Assembly (NCBI GenBank): GCA_016194935.1
Contig: JACQAO010000056.1
Location: 58,953-122,952 of the forward strand
Direction of reading: 5' to 3'
Source: Betaproteobacteria bacterium
Lineage (GTDB): Bacteria > Pseudomonadota > Gammaproteobacteria > Burkholderiales > Rhodocyclaceae
DNA: 64,000 bases
Positions 33,291 through 42,991 of this stretch are shown one piece after another. The translations under genes and the position numbers were made by a program. The notes beneath the pieces were generated by a model that saw only the letters and a list, made by a program, of their open reading frames with translations, made no database searches and was not told the origin of the DNA. The stretch's first letter is position 1. Every line of letters begins with the position of its first letter.

Positions 33291-35888
33291 TCAGACCCCC
33301 ACCGTATCCGCTACATCCTTGAAATCCGCGATCTTGTCGAAGTTCATGTAGCGGTAAATGTCATCGGCATTTTTGTCGAGGATGCCGATGTTGGCCATGT
33401 ACTCCGCCATGGTCGGGATCCGGCCGAGCAGGGCGCAGACCGAGGCGAGCTCGGCGGAACCGAGATAGACGCGGGCGTCGATGCCGAGGCGGTTGGGGAA
33501 ATTGCGCGTCGAGGTGGACATCGCCGTGCTGCCTTTTTTGATTTGCGCCTGGTTGCCCATGCACAACGAACAGCCGGGCATTTCCATGCGTGCGCCGGTG
33601 CGGCCCAGCACGCCGTAGTGGCCTTCTTCGGTGAGCTGCTGGGCATCCATCTTGGTGGGCGGAGCGATCCACAGGCGCACCGGGATGTCGGTCTTGCCTT
33701 CGAGCAGCTTGCTGGCGGCGCGGAAGTGGCCGATGTTGGTCATGCAACTGCCGACAAACACTTCGTCGATCTTGTCGCCGGCCACTGCCGACAGCGTCTT
33801 GACGTCGTCGGGGTCGTTGGGGCAGGCGACCACCGGCTCTTTGACATCAGCCAGGTCGATCTCGATGATGGTAGCGTATTCGGCGTCGGCGTCCGGCGCC
33901 AGCAGCTCGGGCTTGGCAATCCACGCCTGCATCGCGCGGATGCGGCGCTCCAGCGAGCGTTGATCCTGGTAGCCGTTGGCGATCATCCATTTCATCAGGG
34001 TGATGTTGGATGTCATGTATTCGATAATCGGTTCCTTATCCAGATGCACCGTGCAACCAGCGGAGGAACGCTCGGCGGAGGCATCGGACAGCTCGAACGC
34101 CTGCTCCACCTTGAGCTTGGGCAGGCCCTCGATCTCCAGAATGCGACCAGAGAAAACGTTTTTCTTGCCCTGCTTCTCGACGGTCAGCAGACCCTGCTTG
34201 ATGGCGTAGAGCGGGATGGCATTGACCAGGTCGCGCAGCGTGATGCCGGGCTGCATCTTGCCCTTGAAGCGCACCAGCACCGATTCCGGCATGTCCAGTG
34301 GCATCACTCCGGTGGCGGCGGCGAAGGCTACCAAGCCGGAACCGGCGGGGAAGGAGATACCGATGGGGAAGCGGGTGTGCGAGTCGCCGCCGGTGCCGAT
34401 GGTGTCGGGCAGCAGCAGGCGGTTGAGCCAGGAGTGGATGATGCCGTCGCCCGGACGCAGCGAGACGCCGCCACGGGTGGAAATGAAATCCGGCAGCTCG
34501 TGATGCATCTTGACGTCGACCGGCTTGGGGTAAGCCGCCGTGTGGCAGAAGGATTGCATCACCATGTCAGCGGTGAAACCGAGACAGGCCAGGTCCTTGA
34601 GCTCGTCGCGGGTCATCGGGCCGGTGGTGTCCTGCGAACCGACAGTAGTCATCTTCGGTTCGCAATAAGTGCCGGGACGGATGCCCCGCTGTTGCCCATT
34701 TACTTCAGGCAGGCCGCAAGCGCGGCCAACCATTTTCTGCGCCAGGGTGTAACCCTTGGTGCTTTCGCGGGGAGCAGTGGGCAGGCGGAACACCGTTGAC
34801 GGCGACAGGCCCAGCGCCGCGCGCGCCTTGCCGGTCAGGCCGCGTCCGATGATCAGCGGGATGCGGCCACCGGCGCGGACCTCGTCAAAAATGACATCCG
34901 ACTTGACCTTGAATTCGGCAATCAGCGCACCATTTTTCAGCGCCTTGCCTTCGTAAGGGCGCAGCTCGACGACATCGCCCATATCCATCTTGGAAATGTC
35001 GAGTTCGATCGGCAGCGCGCCGGCATCTTCCATGGTGTTGTAGAAAATCGGAGCGATCTTGGCGCCCAGGCAGACGCCGCCGTAGCGCTTGTTCGGCACA
35101 AAAGGAATGTCAGCGCCGGTGTACCACAGCACCGAGTTGGTGGCGGACTTGCGCGAGGAGCCGGTGCCGACCACGTCGCCGACGTAAGCCACCAAGTGGC
35201 CCTTGGCCTTGAGCGCATTGATCTGCTTGACCGCGCCGATCTTGCCGGGTTCGTCGGCGATGATGCCGGGGCGCGGATTCTTCAGCATGGCCAGCGCATG
35301 CAGCGGAATGTCGGGGCGGCTCCAGGCGTCGGGCGCGGGTGACAGATCGTCGGTGTTGGTCTCGCCGGTCACTTTGAAGATGGTCACGGTCAGGCTCTGC
35401 GGCACTTCCGGGCGCGAGGTGAACCACTCCGCGTCGGCCCAGGATTGCAGCACTTTTTTGGCATGCGCATTTCCGCTGTTGGCTTTCTCCTGGATGTCAT
35501 GAAAGGCATCGAAAATCAACAGCGTTTTGGACAGCGCGGCGGCGGCAATGGGGCCGGTCACGGCATCGTCGAGCAGCTCGATCAGCGGCTGGACGTTGTA
35601 ACCGCCGAGCATGGTGCCGAGCAGCTCGGTGGCTTTCTCGCGCGAGATCAGCGCGCATTTTTCCTTGCCCAGCGCCACGGCGGCGAGGTAGGAGGCTTTC
35701 GCCTTGGCGGCGTTATCCACGCCGGCGGGGACGCGGTAGGTAATCAGGTCCAGCAGGGTTTGCTCTTCCCCTTTGGGCGGCGTCTTCAACAGATCGATGA
35801 GCTGCTCGGTCTGCTTGAGGCTCAGCGGCAGCGGCGGAATGCCGAGCGCGGCTCGCTCGGCGACATGGACACGGTAGGCCTCTAGCAC
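33291..35888 (-). CDS. acnB: Aconitate hydratase B
   Basis: The 865-residue protein is AcnB. It has the N-terminal HEAT-like domain ([18 protein letters not shown]), the swivel domain, [20 protein letters not shown], and the catalytic domains with [4Fe-4S] cysteines including [11 protein letters not shown]. It isomerises citrate to isocitrate in the TCA cycle. Start is GTG at 35888 with AAGGA upstream. A clear terminator follows. It is apart from the TCA cluster at 52-64 kb. Confidence 0.95.
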   Translation of the reverse strand: MLEAYRVHVAERAALGIPPLPLSLKQTEQLIDLLKTPPKGEEQTLLDLITYRVPAGVDNAAKAKASYLAAVALGKEKCALISREKATELLGTMLGGYNVQPLIELLDDAVTGPIAAAALSKTLLIFDAFHDIQEKANSGNAHAKKVLQSWADAEWFTSRPEVPQSLTVTIFKVTGETNTDDLSPAPDAWSRPDIPLHALAMLKNPRPGIIADEPGKIGAVKQINALKAKGHLVAYVGDVVGTGSSRKSATNSVLWYTGADIPFVPNKRYGGVCLGAKIAPIFYNTMEDAGALPIELDISKMDMGDVVELRPYEGKALKNGALIAEFKVKSDVIFDEVRAGGRIPLIIGRGLTGKARAALGLSPSTVFRLPTAPRESTKGYTLAQKMVGRACGLPEVNGQQRGIRPGTYCEPKMTTVGSQDTTGPMTRDELKDLACLGFTADMVMQSFCHTAAYPKPVDVKMHHELPDFISTRGGVSLRPGDGIIHSWLNRLLLPDTIGTGGDSHTRFPIGISFPAGSGLVAFAAATGVMPLDMPESVLVRFKGKMQPGITLRDLVNAIPLYAIKQGLLTVEKQGKKNVFSGRILEIEGLPKLKVEQAFELSDASAERSSAGCTVHLDKEPIIEYMTSNITLMKWMIANGYQDQRSLERRIRAMQAWIAKPELLAPDADAEYATIIEIDLADVKEPVVACPNDPDDVKTLSAVAGDKIDEVFVGSCMTNIGHFRAASKLLEGKTDIPVRLWIAPPTKMDAQQLTEEGHYGVLGRTGARMEMPGCSLCMGNQAQIKKGSTAMSTSTRNFPNRLGIDARVYLGSAELASVCALLGRIPTMAEYMANIGILDKNADDIYRYMNFDKIADFKDVADTVGV

Positions 35889-36115
35889 GGTGGTATCCTT
35901 TCAGAAAAAACTGGAGAAGAGCAAGTCTCTCGTGGCAATTGCGAGCCGGATTTTTGCGCGACCGGAAGTGTAAACCAGTAAGTGGAGGGGGCGGCGTGTA
36001 TTTCGGCACAATCCGGCTTACGCGCCAAGAGCATAGGCCACTCGTGTCGAATTCTAACCGACGCACCTGGACCGCGCAACGATAGAGCGCCAATGTGTAG
36101 CAAGCTATTGATCAG

Positions 36116-36655
36116 TTATTCCAACGAGTATTCGCCGGTGTGCATCCACCTAGCGTGCTGAGGCGCTCTTTTGGTTTTTGCCCATTCATTAAGCATGTCC
36201 CACTTTACTTCATCGAGCATCTTGAACATCTTCGGCGTGCCGGTGTTGGCGGCAAGTTCGAGGCGGTGGCCATTGGGGTCGAAGAAGTAGATGGATTTGA
36301 AAATTGCGTGGTCGACAGGGCCTAACACCTCGATACCCTCATCTTCGAGTTTGGCCTTGGCTGCAAGGAGTTCATCCACCGATTCGACTTGAAGGGCCAA
36401 GTGCTGTGTCCAGGCAGGAGTATTCGGGTCGAGGCCCATGGGCGGCTTGGTGGGGAGTTCAAAGAAGGCGAGGACATTGCCGTTACCGGCATCCAGGAAT
36501 ACATGCATGTAGGGATCCGGCTCCCTGGTAGAGGGGACTTCGTTCTCGGAAATCGCCAGAATAAAACGCATGTTGAGGTGTTTGGTGTACCACTCTGCCG
36601 TCTCCTTTGCATCTTTGCAGCGATATGCGGCGTGATGGATTTTCTGGATTTTCAT
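36116..36655 (-). CDS. VOC (glyoxalase/extradiol dioxygenase fold) protein
   Basis: The 179-residue protein begins MKIQKIHHAAYRC and has two beta-alpha-beta modules. Metal ligand candidates are His in IHHAAY, Glu in AFFELP, His in QHLALQV and Glu in RLELAAN, giving the glyoxalase-like order H-E-H-E. It may isomerise, cleave or otherwise act on an aromatic or ring-fission intermediate. The longer frame starts at 36721, but the ATG at 36655 has GAGGA before it. It is the last gene of the catabolic cluster and sits beside the DUF2783-like and FAD-monooxygenase genes. Confidence 0.82.
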   Translation of the reverse strand: MKIQKIHHAAYRCKDAKETAEWYTKHLNMRFILAISENEVPSTREPDPYMHVFLDAGNGNVLAFFELPTKPPMGLDPNTPAWTQHLALQVESVDELLAAKAKLEDEGIEVLGPVDHAIFKSIYFFDPNGHRLELAANTGTPKMFKMLDEVKWDMLNEWAKTKRAPQHARWMHTGEYSLE

Positions 36656-36665
36656 GGCAGAATCC

Positions 36666-36890
36666 TCATATGCCCTGGCGGGCGAGTTGCATTGCTTCGC
36701 GGAGAACGGTGATATCCCCAATATGGTTGGAGAGCAGCAGAATCAGCTTGGCATTGACCAGGGCGCTTTGCTCTTCGGTCAGGTCGTTATGAGTTTCGAT
36801 CAGGGCTTCATAAAAATCGTCACCGGGTGAAAAACTGCGGAAATAGCGCTTGCCGATCTCGTAAAAATTCGGGTTCAGGTTCAGGGCCAT
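36666..36890 (-). CDS. Small DUF2783-like protein
   Basis: The 74-residue protein begins MALNLNPNFYEIGKRYFRSF and is helical. I recognise it as DUF2783-like, a family found next to FAD-dependent aromatic hydroxylases. Function is unknown; a helper or small subunit of the neighbouring monooxygenase is plausible. It lies 10 bases after the FAD gene and 10 bases before the VOC gene, in one operon. Confidence 0.7.
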   Translation of the reverse strand: MALNLNPNFYEIGKRYFRSFSPGDDFYEALIETHNDLTEEQSALVNAKLILLLSNHIGDITVLREAMQLARQGI

Positions 36891-36900
36891 GACGGTTTCC

Positions 36901-38583
36901 TTATTGGTTATTGTGAGTATTGCCAGTGGCGCGGGCCAGTGCGGCTTGAACTTGGTTGGTGTCGAAGGTGCGCCAACGCGCGGTCACATGCTGGTCCGGG
37001 CGAATCAGGTAGGTGGTGCCTGGTTGCGCATCGTAGCGCTCACAAAAGCGCCCGGCACTATCCTCAAAAACGCGCAAGCTTCCTGTGGTTTTGTCGGCGG
37101 TCGATGAAACCAGCACTGCCTCGATGGGAATCGGTGTGTCGCCAAGTGCTTTGAGAATACTGGCAAGCGCAGGTTCCACCGCAGTCGGATCATTGACATA
37201 GACCAAGAGCATGAATCGATTGCCGACCCGGTCGAGTAACCAGAAATTTTCATCACCTTCCTTCATCGGCGCATCTTCCATCGCGGCGCCTGGCACCATG
37301 TCGCCGGCAAACACTGCGGTATCGGGAGTGTTGAGGCGAGACTCGGTGAGGAAGGACGGCACGGAAAGCCGGCCGGAATTGACCAGGGCGCGGGCGAAGG
37401 CATGGTTGCGCGCCAGGGTCAGGACGGCGTTACGAAAAGTCAGCGAGGTCTTGCTCCTGGGCGTGATGAAATCCGTCGAACGGGTTGAGTTGATAAGGTT
37501 CTCATCCGCCGCGAACACGCGCTCCTCCGAATAGCTTTCGAGCAAGCTTTCCGGCGCCTTGCCCGCGAGTACCAGTTTTAACTTCCAGCACAGGTTGTCG
37601 GCATCTTGAATGCCGGAGTTGGCGCCGCGCGCGCCGAATGGGGAAACCTGGTGTGCCGCGTCGCCAACAAACACCACCCGCCCGTGGCGGAAACTGTTCA
37701 TGCGCCGGCACTGAAAAGTATAGATGCTGACCCATTCCAGTTCGAATTCACGTTCATCACCGAGCATTGCCTTGATGCGTGGAATAACTTTCTCGGGTTT
37801 TTTCTCTTCTTCCGGGTCGGCCTGCCAGCCAAGCTGGAGGTCGATCCGGAAAACATTATCGGCCTGCCGGTGCAGCAGTACTGACTGTTCCGGATGGAAC
37901 GGCGGGTTAAACCAGAACCAGCGCTCCGCAGGGAAATCAGCCTTCATCACCACATCGGCGATGAGAAAGCGATCCATGAATACCTTGCCTTCAATTTCAA
38001 GCCCGAGCATGCCGCGTATCCCGCTGCGGGCGCCATCGGCTGCGATCAGCCAGCCGGTTTCCAGGGTGTAGCGGCCTATCGGCGTTTCCACTTGCAGGGT
38101 AGCGCCTTTGCCATGCGGGACTACGGAAGTCACTTTATGCTTGAAGCGTAGGTCGAGATTGGGCAGTTCCCTGGCGCGCTTGATCTCGAATTCCTCAAGA
38201 TAATACTGCTGAAGGTTGATCATCCCCGGACGCTTGTGGTCGGGCTGCGGCTGCAAGTTGAAGTTGTAGACTTCTTCTTCGCGGAAGAAGGTTCGCCCTA
38301 CGTTCCAGCTGACTCCTTTACCTACACAGTCATCGCCAACACCGATGCGATCCAGGATTTCCAGCGTCCGCTTCGCATAGCAAACGCCGCGCGAACCGAC
38401 CGACACTGTATCGTCGTCATCCAACAACACCACCGGTACGCCGGACTGGGCCAGGTCGATCGCCGCAGCCAGTCCGACCGGGCCGGCGCCAACCACCACC
38501 ACCGGGTAATGCCCGGTAGCGCCGCTCTCCTGTTCCGGAGATTTAACAAATGCATATTTCGGATAGCCATAAGCGCTCAGCAT
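36901..38583 (-). CDS. FAD-dependent aromatic-type monooxygenase (MhpA-like)
   Basis: The 560-residue protein is a group A flavoprotein monooxygenase. VVGAGPVGLAAAIDLAQSGV is the FAD dinucleotide motif, FVGDAAHQVSPFGARGANSG is the FAD-ribityl motif, and a C-terminal thioredoxin-like domain follows. It resembles MhpA-type 3-hydroxyphenylpropanoate hydroxylases that add a hydroxyl group to phenols using NAD(P)H and oxygen. It likely hydroxylates the ring in this cluster's pathway. The ribosome site is weak, and the start may be slightly downstream. Confidence 0.85.
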   Translation of the reverse strand: MLSAYGYPKYAFVKSPEQESGATGHYPVVVVGAGPVGLAAAIDLAQSGVPVVLLDDDDTVSVGSRGVCYAKRTLEILDRIGVGDDCVGKGVSWNVGRTFFREEEVYNFNLQPQPDHKRPGMINLQQYYLEEFEIKRARELPNLDLRFKHKVTSVVPHGKGATLQVETPIGRYTLETGWLIAADGARSGIRGMLGLEIEGKVFMDRFLIADVVMKADFPAERWFWFNPPFHPEQSVLLHRQADNVFRIDLQLGWQADPEEEKKPEKVIPRIKAMLGDEREFELEWVSIYTFQCRRMNSFRHGRVVFVGDAAHQVSPFGARGANSGIQDADNLCWKLKLVLAGKAPESLLESYSEERVFAADENLINSTRSTDFITPRSKTSLTFRNAVLTLARNHAFARALVNSGRLSVPSFLTESRLNTPDTAVFAGDMVPGAAMEDAPMKEGDENFWLLDRVGNRFMLLVYVNDPTAVEPALASILKALGDTPIPIEAVLVSSTADKTTGSLRVFEDSAGRFCERYDAQPGTTYLIRPDQHVTARWRTFDTNQVQAALARATGNTHNNQ

Positions 38584-38610
38584 TTTTGTGACAGGCTCTT
38601 GAGGTGCGGA

Positions 38611-39576
38611 TCATTCTGCGGCTTGGAGACCATGCCACATCTCCTTGTCACGCTCGGCGGTCCAAATGCGCGGATGCTTGATTCCGCCGGCTTCGTCCAC
38701 CGCCCTGGCTACGTCGAAAGGGAGGCAGTGCTCGTATATGAAGACTTGGGCGAACTTCGGATCCATGGACTTCCGGATATGCCCCATCGCCTGCTTGAGG
38801 TTCATGTCCTGGGCGATGGCTTCTTTGGCGCCGGCGAACAGTGTAGTGACGAAATCGCGGGTGTAGGCCAGACCGGCCTGCACTTTGGCGGGAGTATCCA
38901 GGGCCGGGCCGCGGCCCGGCACGAGCTTTTCGGGCTTCAGCGCCGCCAGCGCATCGAGCGTGGCTGGCCATTCTTCCAGTTGCGCGTCGCCGGTGTAACA
39001 GGCGGTATCGGCTTCCACCAAGTCGCCGGAGAAGAGGACTTTCTCGGAGGGTACCCAGACGATGGTGTCTCCCTTGGTATGGCCGGGGCCGACATGCATG
39101 ATCTGCACTTCCAGCCCACTCATGTGCAGCGTCAAACGGTCCTTGAAGATCAGGGTGGGCCAGGTCAGGCCGGGGATGGAATCGAAGGCGTCGAACAAGC
39201 GAGGGAAGCGTTCGTATTCGGACTGCATGTCCGCCGCGCCACGTTCGACGATCATCTCGTAGGTGCCTTGACTGGCAATGATCTCCTGCATGCCGGCGGA
39301 CTTGAATCCGGAGGCGCCAAGCACCCGTACGGCGTGGTAGTGGGACAGCACGATATATTTGATGGGCTTGTCGGTGAGCTTGCGGATTTCGGCGATGAGG
39401 TGCTGAGCCATGACCGGCGTGGCTAAGGCGTCGCAGATCAGCACGCACTCGTCGGTAATGATGACGCCGGTGTTTGGATCGCCCTCGGCGGTGTAGGCCC
39501 AACAGTGTGCGGAGATATGTTGGAAAGTGATTTTCTTTGCTTCGAGATCAGCGACCGATGCAAATTTTTTTACCAT
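38611..39576 (-). CDS. Metallo-beta-lactamase fold protein with altered metal motif
   Basis: The 321-residue protein has a metallo-beta-lactamase fold, but the HxHxDH motif reads SHYHAVRVLGA. The two first His remain, whereas Asp and the last His are Val and Arg. The later ligands are kept (VGPGHTKGDT, LFSGDLVEAD). Zinc site 2 is therefore probably lost, leaving one metal or a non-hydrolytic role. It lies between the FAD monooxygenase and the ABC importer genes in the same direction. Confidence 0.8.
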   Translation of the reverse strand: MVKKFASVADLEAKKITFQHISAHCWAYTAEGDPNTGVIITDECVLICDALATPVMAQHLIAEIRKLTDKPIKYIVLSHYHAVRVLGASGFKSAGMQEIIASQGTYEMIVERGAADMQSEYERFPRLFDAFDSIPGLTWPTLIFKDRLTLHMSGLEVQIMHVGPGHTKGDTIVWVPSEKVLFSGDLVEADTACYTGDAQLEEWPATLDALAALKPEKLVPGRGPALDTPAKVQAGLAYTRDFVTTLFAGAKEAIAQDMNLKQAMGHIRKSMDPKFAQVFIYEHCLPFDVARAVDEAGGIKHPRIWTAERDKEMWHGLQAAE

Positions 39577-39627
39577 GTGTTTTCCTGACTTGAGTGATGT
39601 TATAGGCCACTATCTGCATATCTTGCC

Positions 39628-40338
39628 TTACTTGTGGCCGGCTGGCGTAGCGGCGAGATAGGCTCCACGTAAGACATCGACTTTGCCGCGCAGTTCTGCG
39701 CAGTCTCCTTCGAAGACGATCTCACCCCGATTCAGCACATACGCCCGATCGCCAACCTCAAGCGCCAACGCCGCGTACTGCTCCACCAGCAGTATGCCGA
39801 CGCCTTGATGTGCCAGTTGCCGAAAGATAGGCATAACGTTGCGTACGACAATAGGAGCGAGACCCAGCGACATTTCATCGACCAGCAGAACTGAGGGCTT
39901 GCCTGCGAGCGCGCGCCCGATGACCAGCATCTGCTGCTCTCCGCCGGAAAGAAGTCCGGCTTGTGTATGAAGGCGAGCGATCAGTTGCGGGAAGAGAGCC
40001 ATGACACGGTGTACCGCATCGCTAGACCGGGCCCCGGCCAAAATATTTTCCTCGACACTCAAACCAGGAAATATTGAGCGTCCTTGTTCGACGTGCGCGA
40101 GCCCAAGCCGGGCGCGCTGTTCGCGCCGTAATCCCAGGATATCGCGACCATCAAGCGTGATCTTGCCGGTGGCCGTCGCTATGACGCCGGAGATTGCATC
40201 AAGTAAGGTCGTTTTGCCGGCCCCGTTCGGGCCAAGAAGTACCGTGACTTCTCCGCGCGGCGCGTGCAAGCGGATATCGCGGCAGACCGGCAGCCCGCCA
40301 CGGGTGATAGTGACCTCGTCAAGTTGAAGGTCTGACAT
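39628..40338 (-). CDS. Branched-chain-type ABC importer ATPase (LivF-like)
   Basis: The 236-residue cassette has Walker A LLGPNGAGKTTLL, signature LLSGGEQQMLVIGRAL and Walker B VLLVDEMSLGLAP, as in LivF. It powers uptake together with the ATPase half of the neighbouring fusion gene. Its start shares one base with the fusion gene stop. The imported compound is not an amino acid necessarily: Liv-type importers often carry aromatic acids in catabolic clusters. Confidence 0.9.
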   Translation of the reverse strand: MSDLQLDEVTITRGGLPVCRDIRLHAPRGEVTVLLGPNGAGKTTLLDAISGVIATATGKITLDGRDILGLRREQRARLGLAHVEQGRSIFPGLSVEENILAGARSSDAVHRVMALFPQLIARLHTQAGLLSGGEQQMLVIGRALAGKPSVLLVDEMSLGLAPIVVRNVMPIFRQLAHQGVGILLVEQYAALALEVGDRAYVLNRGEIVFEGDCAELRGKVDVLRGAYLAATPAGHK

Positions 40339-42104
40339 TAAGCGCTGACCTCCTCACCCAGATAAGCTGCTATGACAACAGGATGCTCAAGAACATCGCG
40401 GGTAGGCCCGTTCGCAATCACTCGCCCGAAGTCAAGCACAGTCACTTCAGAACTCGCGGCTACAACGTGTCCCATATCATGTTCGATGAGCAACACCGAA
40501 CATCCGTAGTGGTGCGGAATCTCGGCTATCCGGTTGGCCAGCCGGATCGACGCGGTTTCCGCAAGTCCGGCGGCAGGCTCATCCAGCAAGAGTACCGCCG
40601 GGCGAGCTGCGAGTGCGCCCGCAACTTCAACCAAACGCCGTGTGCCGACATCCAGCGAGGCGATCGGCTGCGCAGAAGCCGGGCAATCGAAGAAATCCAG
40701 CAGCAATGACAGCTCGCTATCGCCCAGCGTACGCCCAGCTGCGAGGCGCACATATTGACCCACATTGAGGTCTGGTATCGTGCGGCCTTGCTGGAATGTC
40801 CGTCTTACGCCGGCGCGCGCCCGGCGATGCGCCGGGAGTTGATCCAGGCTGACGCCGGCGGCCAGAATATACCCTTCATAGCCGTGCAGAAAGCCGGTTA
40901 CGGCGTCCACCAGGGTGGTCTTGCCTGCCCCGTTCGGCCCGATGAGTGCGCCTACAGTGGCGTGCTCCAAGCGCAGACCGACACCATCCAGTGCGATGAC
41001 TTCACCAAAGCGCACGGTAAGCCCGCGGATATCGAGCGCGGGTGAACTTCCATGCTGATGTTGCCCGGTATGAACCAAGGCCGGCGCGATCCGATGCTCA
41101 TCAATCCTGGCGCCGGACGCGGGCGCTGCAAGCCGCTTGGCGCGCCGAATCCTGAGCGCTTCACGTATTTGTGTCGCTACACCACCGCGGCCTCGTCTGA
41201 GTACATCGATGGTGCCGATTGCAAACAAGAGGTCTGCGACGTCAGGCGGCAGACCTAATTTACGCAGGAGTTCCGGGAACAACGCGATGAGCAGGCCAGC
41301 CAGCAGCGCTCCCTCAACATGTTGAGCGCCCATCATCACGGCCAGTGCGAACACGACGAGCGAACCAAGGGGAGCGAAGTTCTGCGGTGTGACCAGCCCT
41401 ACTTGGCCTGCCAGCAAACCCCCGCTCAGTCCAGCTATAAAGGCGCTGGTGGCGAAGGCAGTGAGCTTGACCAGCGGAACATTCATGCCCATCGCAGCCG
41501 TGGCTCGCTCACTGTGCCGCACAGCAAGCCAGGCTGCTCCCATGCGGGCGCGGTCAGCCCAGCCGAGGAGCAAAGAAATAATCACCACCATGCCCCAGCA
41601 GAATTCAAAGTAGACCAGATCGCTGTCGAATGGCGGAGGTGGAACCACGGCGGCGGTAAAACTGTTTTTCGGGAACCCCTGAACCTGAAAATACAGATCA
41701 GCCGCTGCCGCGAAACCCAAGGTAATAATGGCAAGATTAACGCCGCGCAGCCGTAACGCCGGTAGCCCGACCAATACGCCGAACGGCACCGCCGCCAGTC
41801 CGCCTATCAGAATTCGGATAGGAAACGGCATTGTGGCCTCGCCCAGGCTCAGCCAGGCCACCACCCACGCACCGGCAGCCGCGAACGATAGCTGGCAGAG
41901 CGAGATCATCCCCGCTTGGCCAGTGACCAGCCCGGCGCTACGGGCGACAATTACGCCGATCGCTGCCGATGTTGCCAGGAACAGCCAGTAGCTCGGGAGC
42001 AGGAAGGCTGCTCCGGTCACGCCAATAGCAATCCCGAACGCCAATACCCGGAACATCGGCAGGTTAGCGCCCCAGGAATAAATTCGGGTGCTAGCGCCGC
42101 GCAT
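40338..42104 (-). CDS. Fused permease-ATPase (LivM-LivG) of a branched-chain-type ABC importer
   Basis: The 588-residue protein joins a LivM-like permease (about 1-330, eight or more membrane helices, signature ATSAFIAGLSGGLLAGQ) to a LivG-like ATPase (about 350-588, Walker A LIGPNGAGKTTLV, Walker B VLLLDEPAAGLAE). The signature reads LDVGTRRLVEVAGAL in place of LSGGxxR. The linker around 320-350 is rich in Arg and Ala. It overlaps livH-like by 14 bases and shares one base with livF-like, so production is coupled. Confidence 0.9.
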   Translation of the reverse strand: MRGASTRIYSWGANLPMFRVLAFGIAIGVTGAAFLLPSYWLFLATSAAIGVIVARSAGLVTGQAGMISLCQLSFAAAGAWVVAWLSLGEATMPFPIRILIGGLAAVPFGVLVGLPALRLRGVNLAIITLGFAAAADLYFQVQGFPKNSFTAAVVPPPPFDSDLVYFEFCWGMVVIISLLLGWADRARMGAAWLAVRHSERATAAMGMNVPLVKLTAFATSAFIAGLSGGLLAGQVGLVTPQNFAPLGSLVVFALAVMMGAQHVEGALLAGLLIALFPELLRKLGLPPDVADLLFAIGTIDVLRRGRGGVATQIREALRIRRAKRLAAPASGARIDEHRIAPALVHTGQHQHGSSPALDIRGLTVRFGEVIALDGVGLRLEHATVGALIGPNGAGKTTLVDAVTGFLHGYEGYILAAGVSLDQLPAHRRARAGVRRTFQQGRTIPDLNVGQYVRLAAGRTLGDSELSLLLDFFDCPASAQPIASLDVGTRRLVEVAGALAARPAVLLLDEPAAGLAETASIRLANRIAEIPHHYGCSVLLIEHDMGHVVAASSEVTVLDFGRVIANGPTRDVLEHPVVIAAYLGEEVSA

Positions 42105-42948
42105 CCCACACCTCGGCGCGTTCGGTCCAAAGCAGCATTGTAGCTATGACCAGGAAAGGCAAGACTTGCCGGTAGGGAGCCAGATCGGGGATGCTTGTCG
42201 CCACCCCTTCGAGCATGCCCATGCCTAATCCGCCCAGCACGGCGGCTTCCAGGCTGCGCAATAGGCCGATCAGGGCCGCCGCCAGTGCCGGCACTATCAG
42301 CATGCTCAGACCTAGAAACGCCGAAGTCCGCGTAGGTGCAATGATGAGAATTGCCAGTGCTGAGACGGCGCCAGCGAACGCCCATACGATCAGTGTCAGG
42401 CGACGCGCCCGGATTCCAAGCAGCTCAGCGGTTGTCGGCCGCTCCGACAGTGCTCGTAGGAGTATCCCGATACGGGTGCGACGCAACAGCAGGCCGATTG
42501 CGAATGCCAGTATGACAGCCCCGCCGATGGCGACCGCGCCGGTAGCGGTAATCACAACCCCGAATAGCATGAAGCTTGCCCCTGAAAAAAAATCCGGCAC
42601 CGAGCGAGGCGAGTCGCCGAAGATGCGAAACCCGGCGGCGAGAAGTGTAATCAGCGCAGCAACACTGACTGTTGAGCAGACCTCGGCCCCGGCCTCGGAA
42701 AACCAGGTGGACATGACGAGACCGAGGAGGGCGCCGATGGCTGCCGCCGCAGCGATCCCGAGTGGGACGGCTAATGTATACGGCATCCCTCCTTCGAACA
42801 GAACGAAGGCCACATAGGCGCCGAAAGCGCCGATGGCGGCTTGTGCAAAGTTCAGCACACCCATCATACGGTATACCAGCACGATGCTCAGGCCCAGCGT
42901 TGCATATGCGCCGCCGGAGACGAACCCGGAGATTGCCGCCTGGATCAT
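42091..42948 (-). CDS. Branched-chain-type ABC importer permease (LivH-like)
   Basis: The 285-residue membrane protein starts MIQAAISGFVSGGAYATLGLSIVLV and has about eight hydrophobic spans with the LivH signature LNFAQAAIGAFGAYVAF. It forms the transmembrane channel with the LivM part of the fusion. The start has GGAGAG upstream, and its end overlaps the fusion gene. The binding-protein gene lies upstream, so it sits second in the importer run. Confidence 0.9.
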   Translation of the reverse strand: MIQAAISGFVSGGAYATLGLSIVLVYRMMGVLNFAQAAIGAFGAYVAFVLFEGGMPYTLAVPLGIAAAAAIGALLGLVMSTWFSEAGAEVCSTVSVAALITLLAAGFRIFGDSPRSVPDFFSGASFMLFGVVITATGAVAIGGAVILAFAIGLLLRRTRIGILLRALSERPTTAELLGIRARRLTLIVWAFAGAVSALAILIIAPTRTSAFLGLSMLIVPALAAALIGLLRSLEAAVLGGLGMGMLEGVATSIPDLAPYRQVLPFLVIATMLLWTERAEVWDARR

Positions 42949-42991
42949 GCGGGCTCTCCGTGTACCAATTGAATATCGGTTTGCATTCGGA

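Noticed and set aside
38236..39426. 396-codon plus-strand frame opposite the metallo-beta-lactamase fold gene
   Set aside because: It is the antisense shadow of two supported genes, with low-complexity Gly/His/Asp composition.
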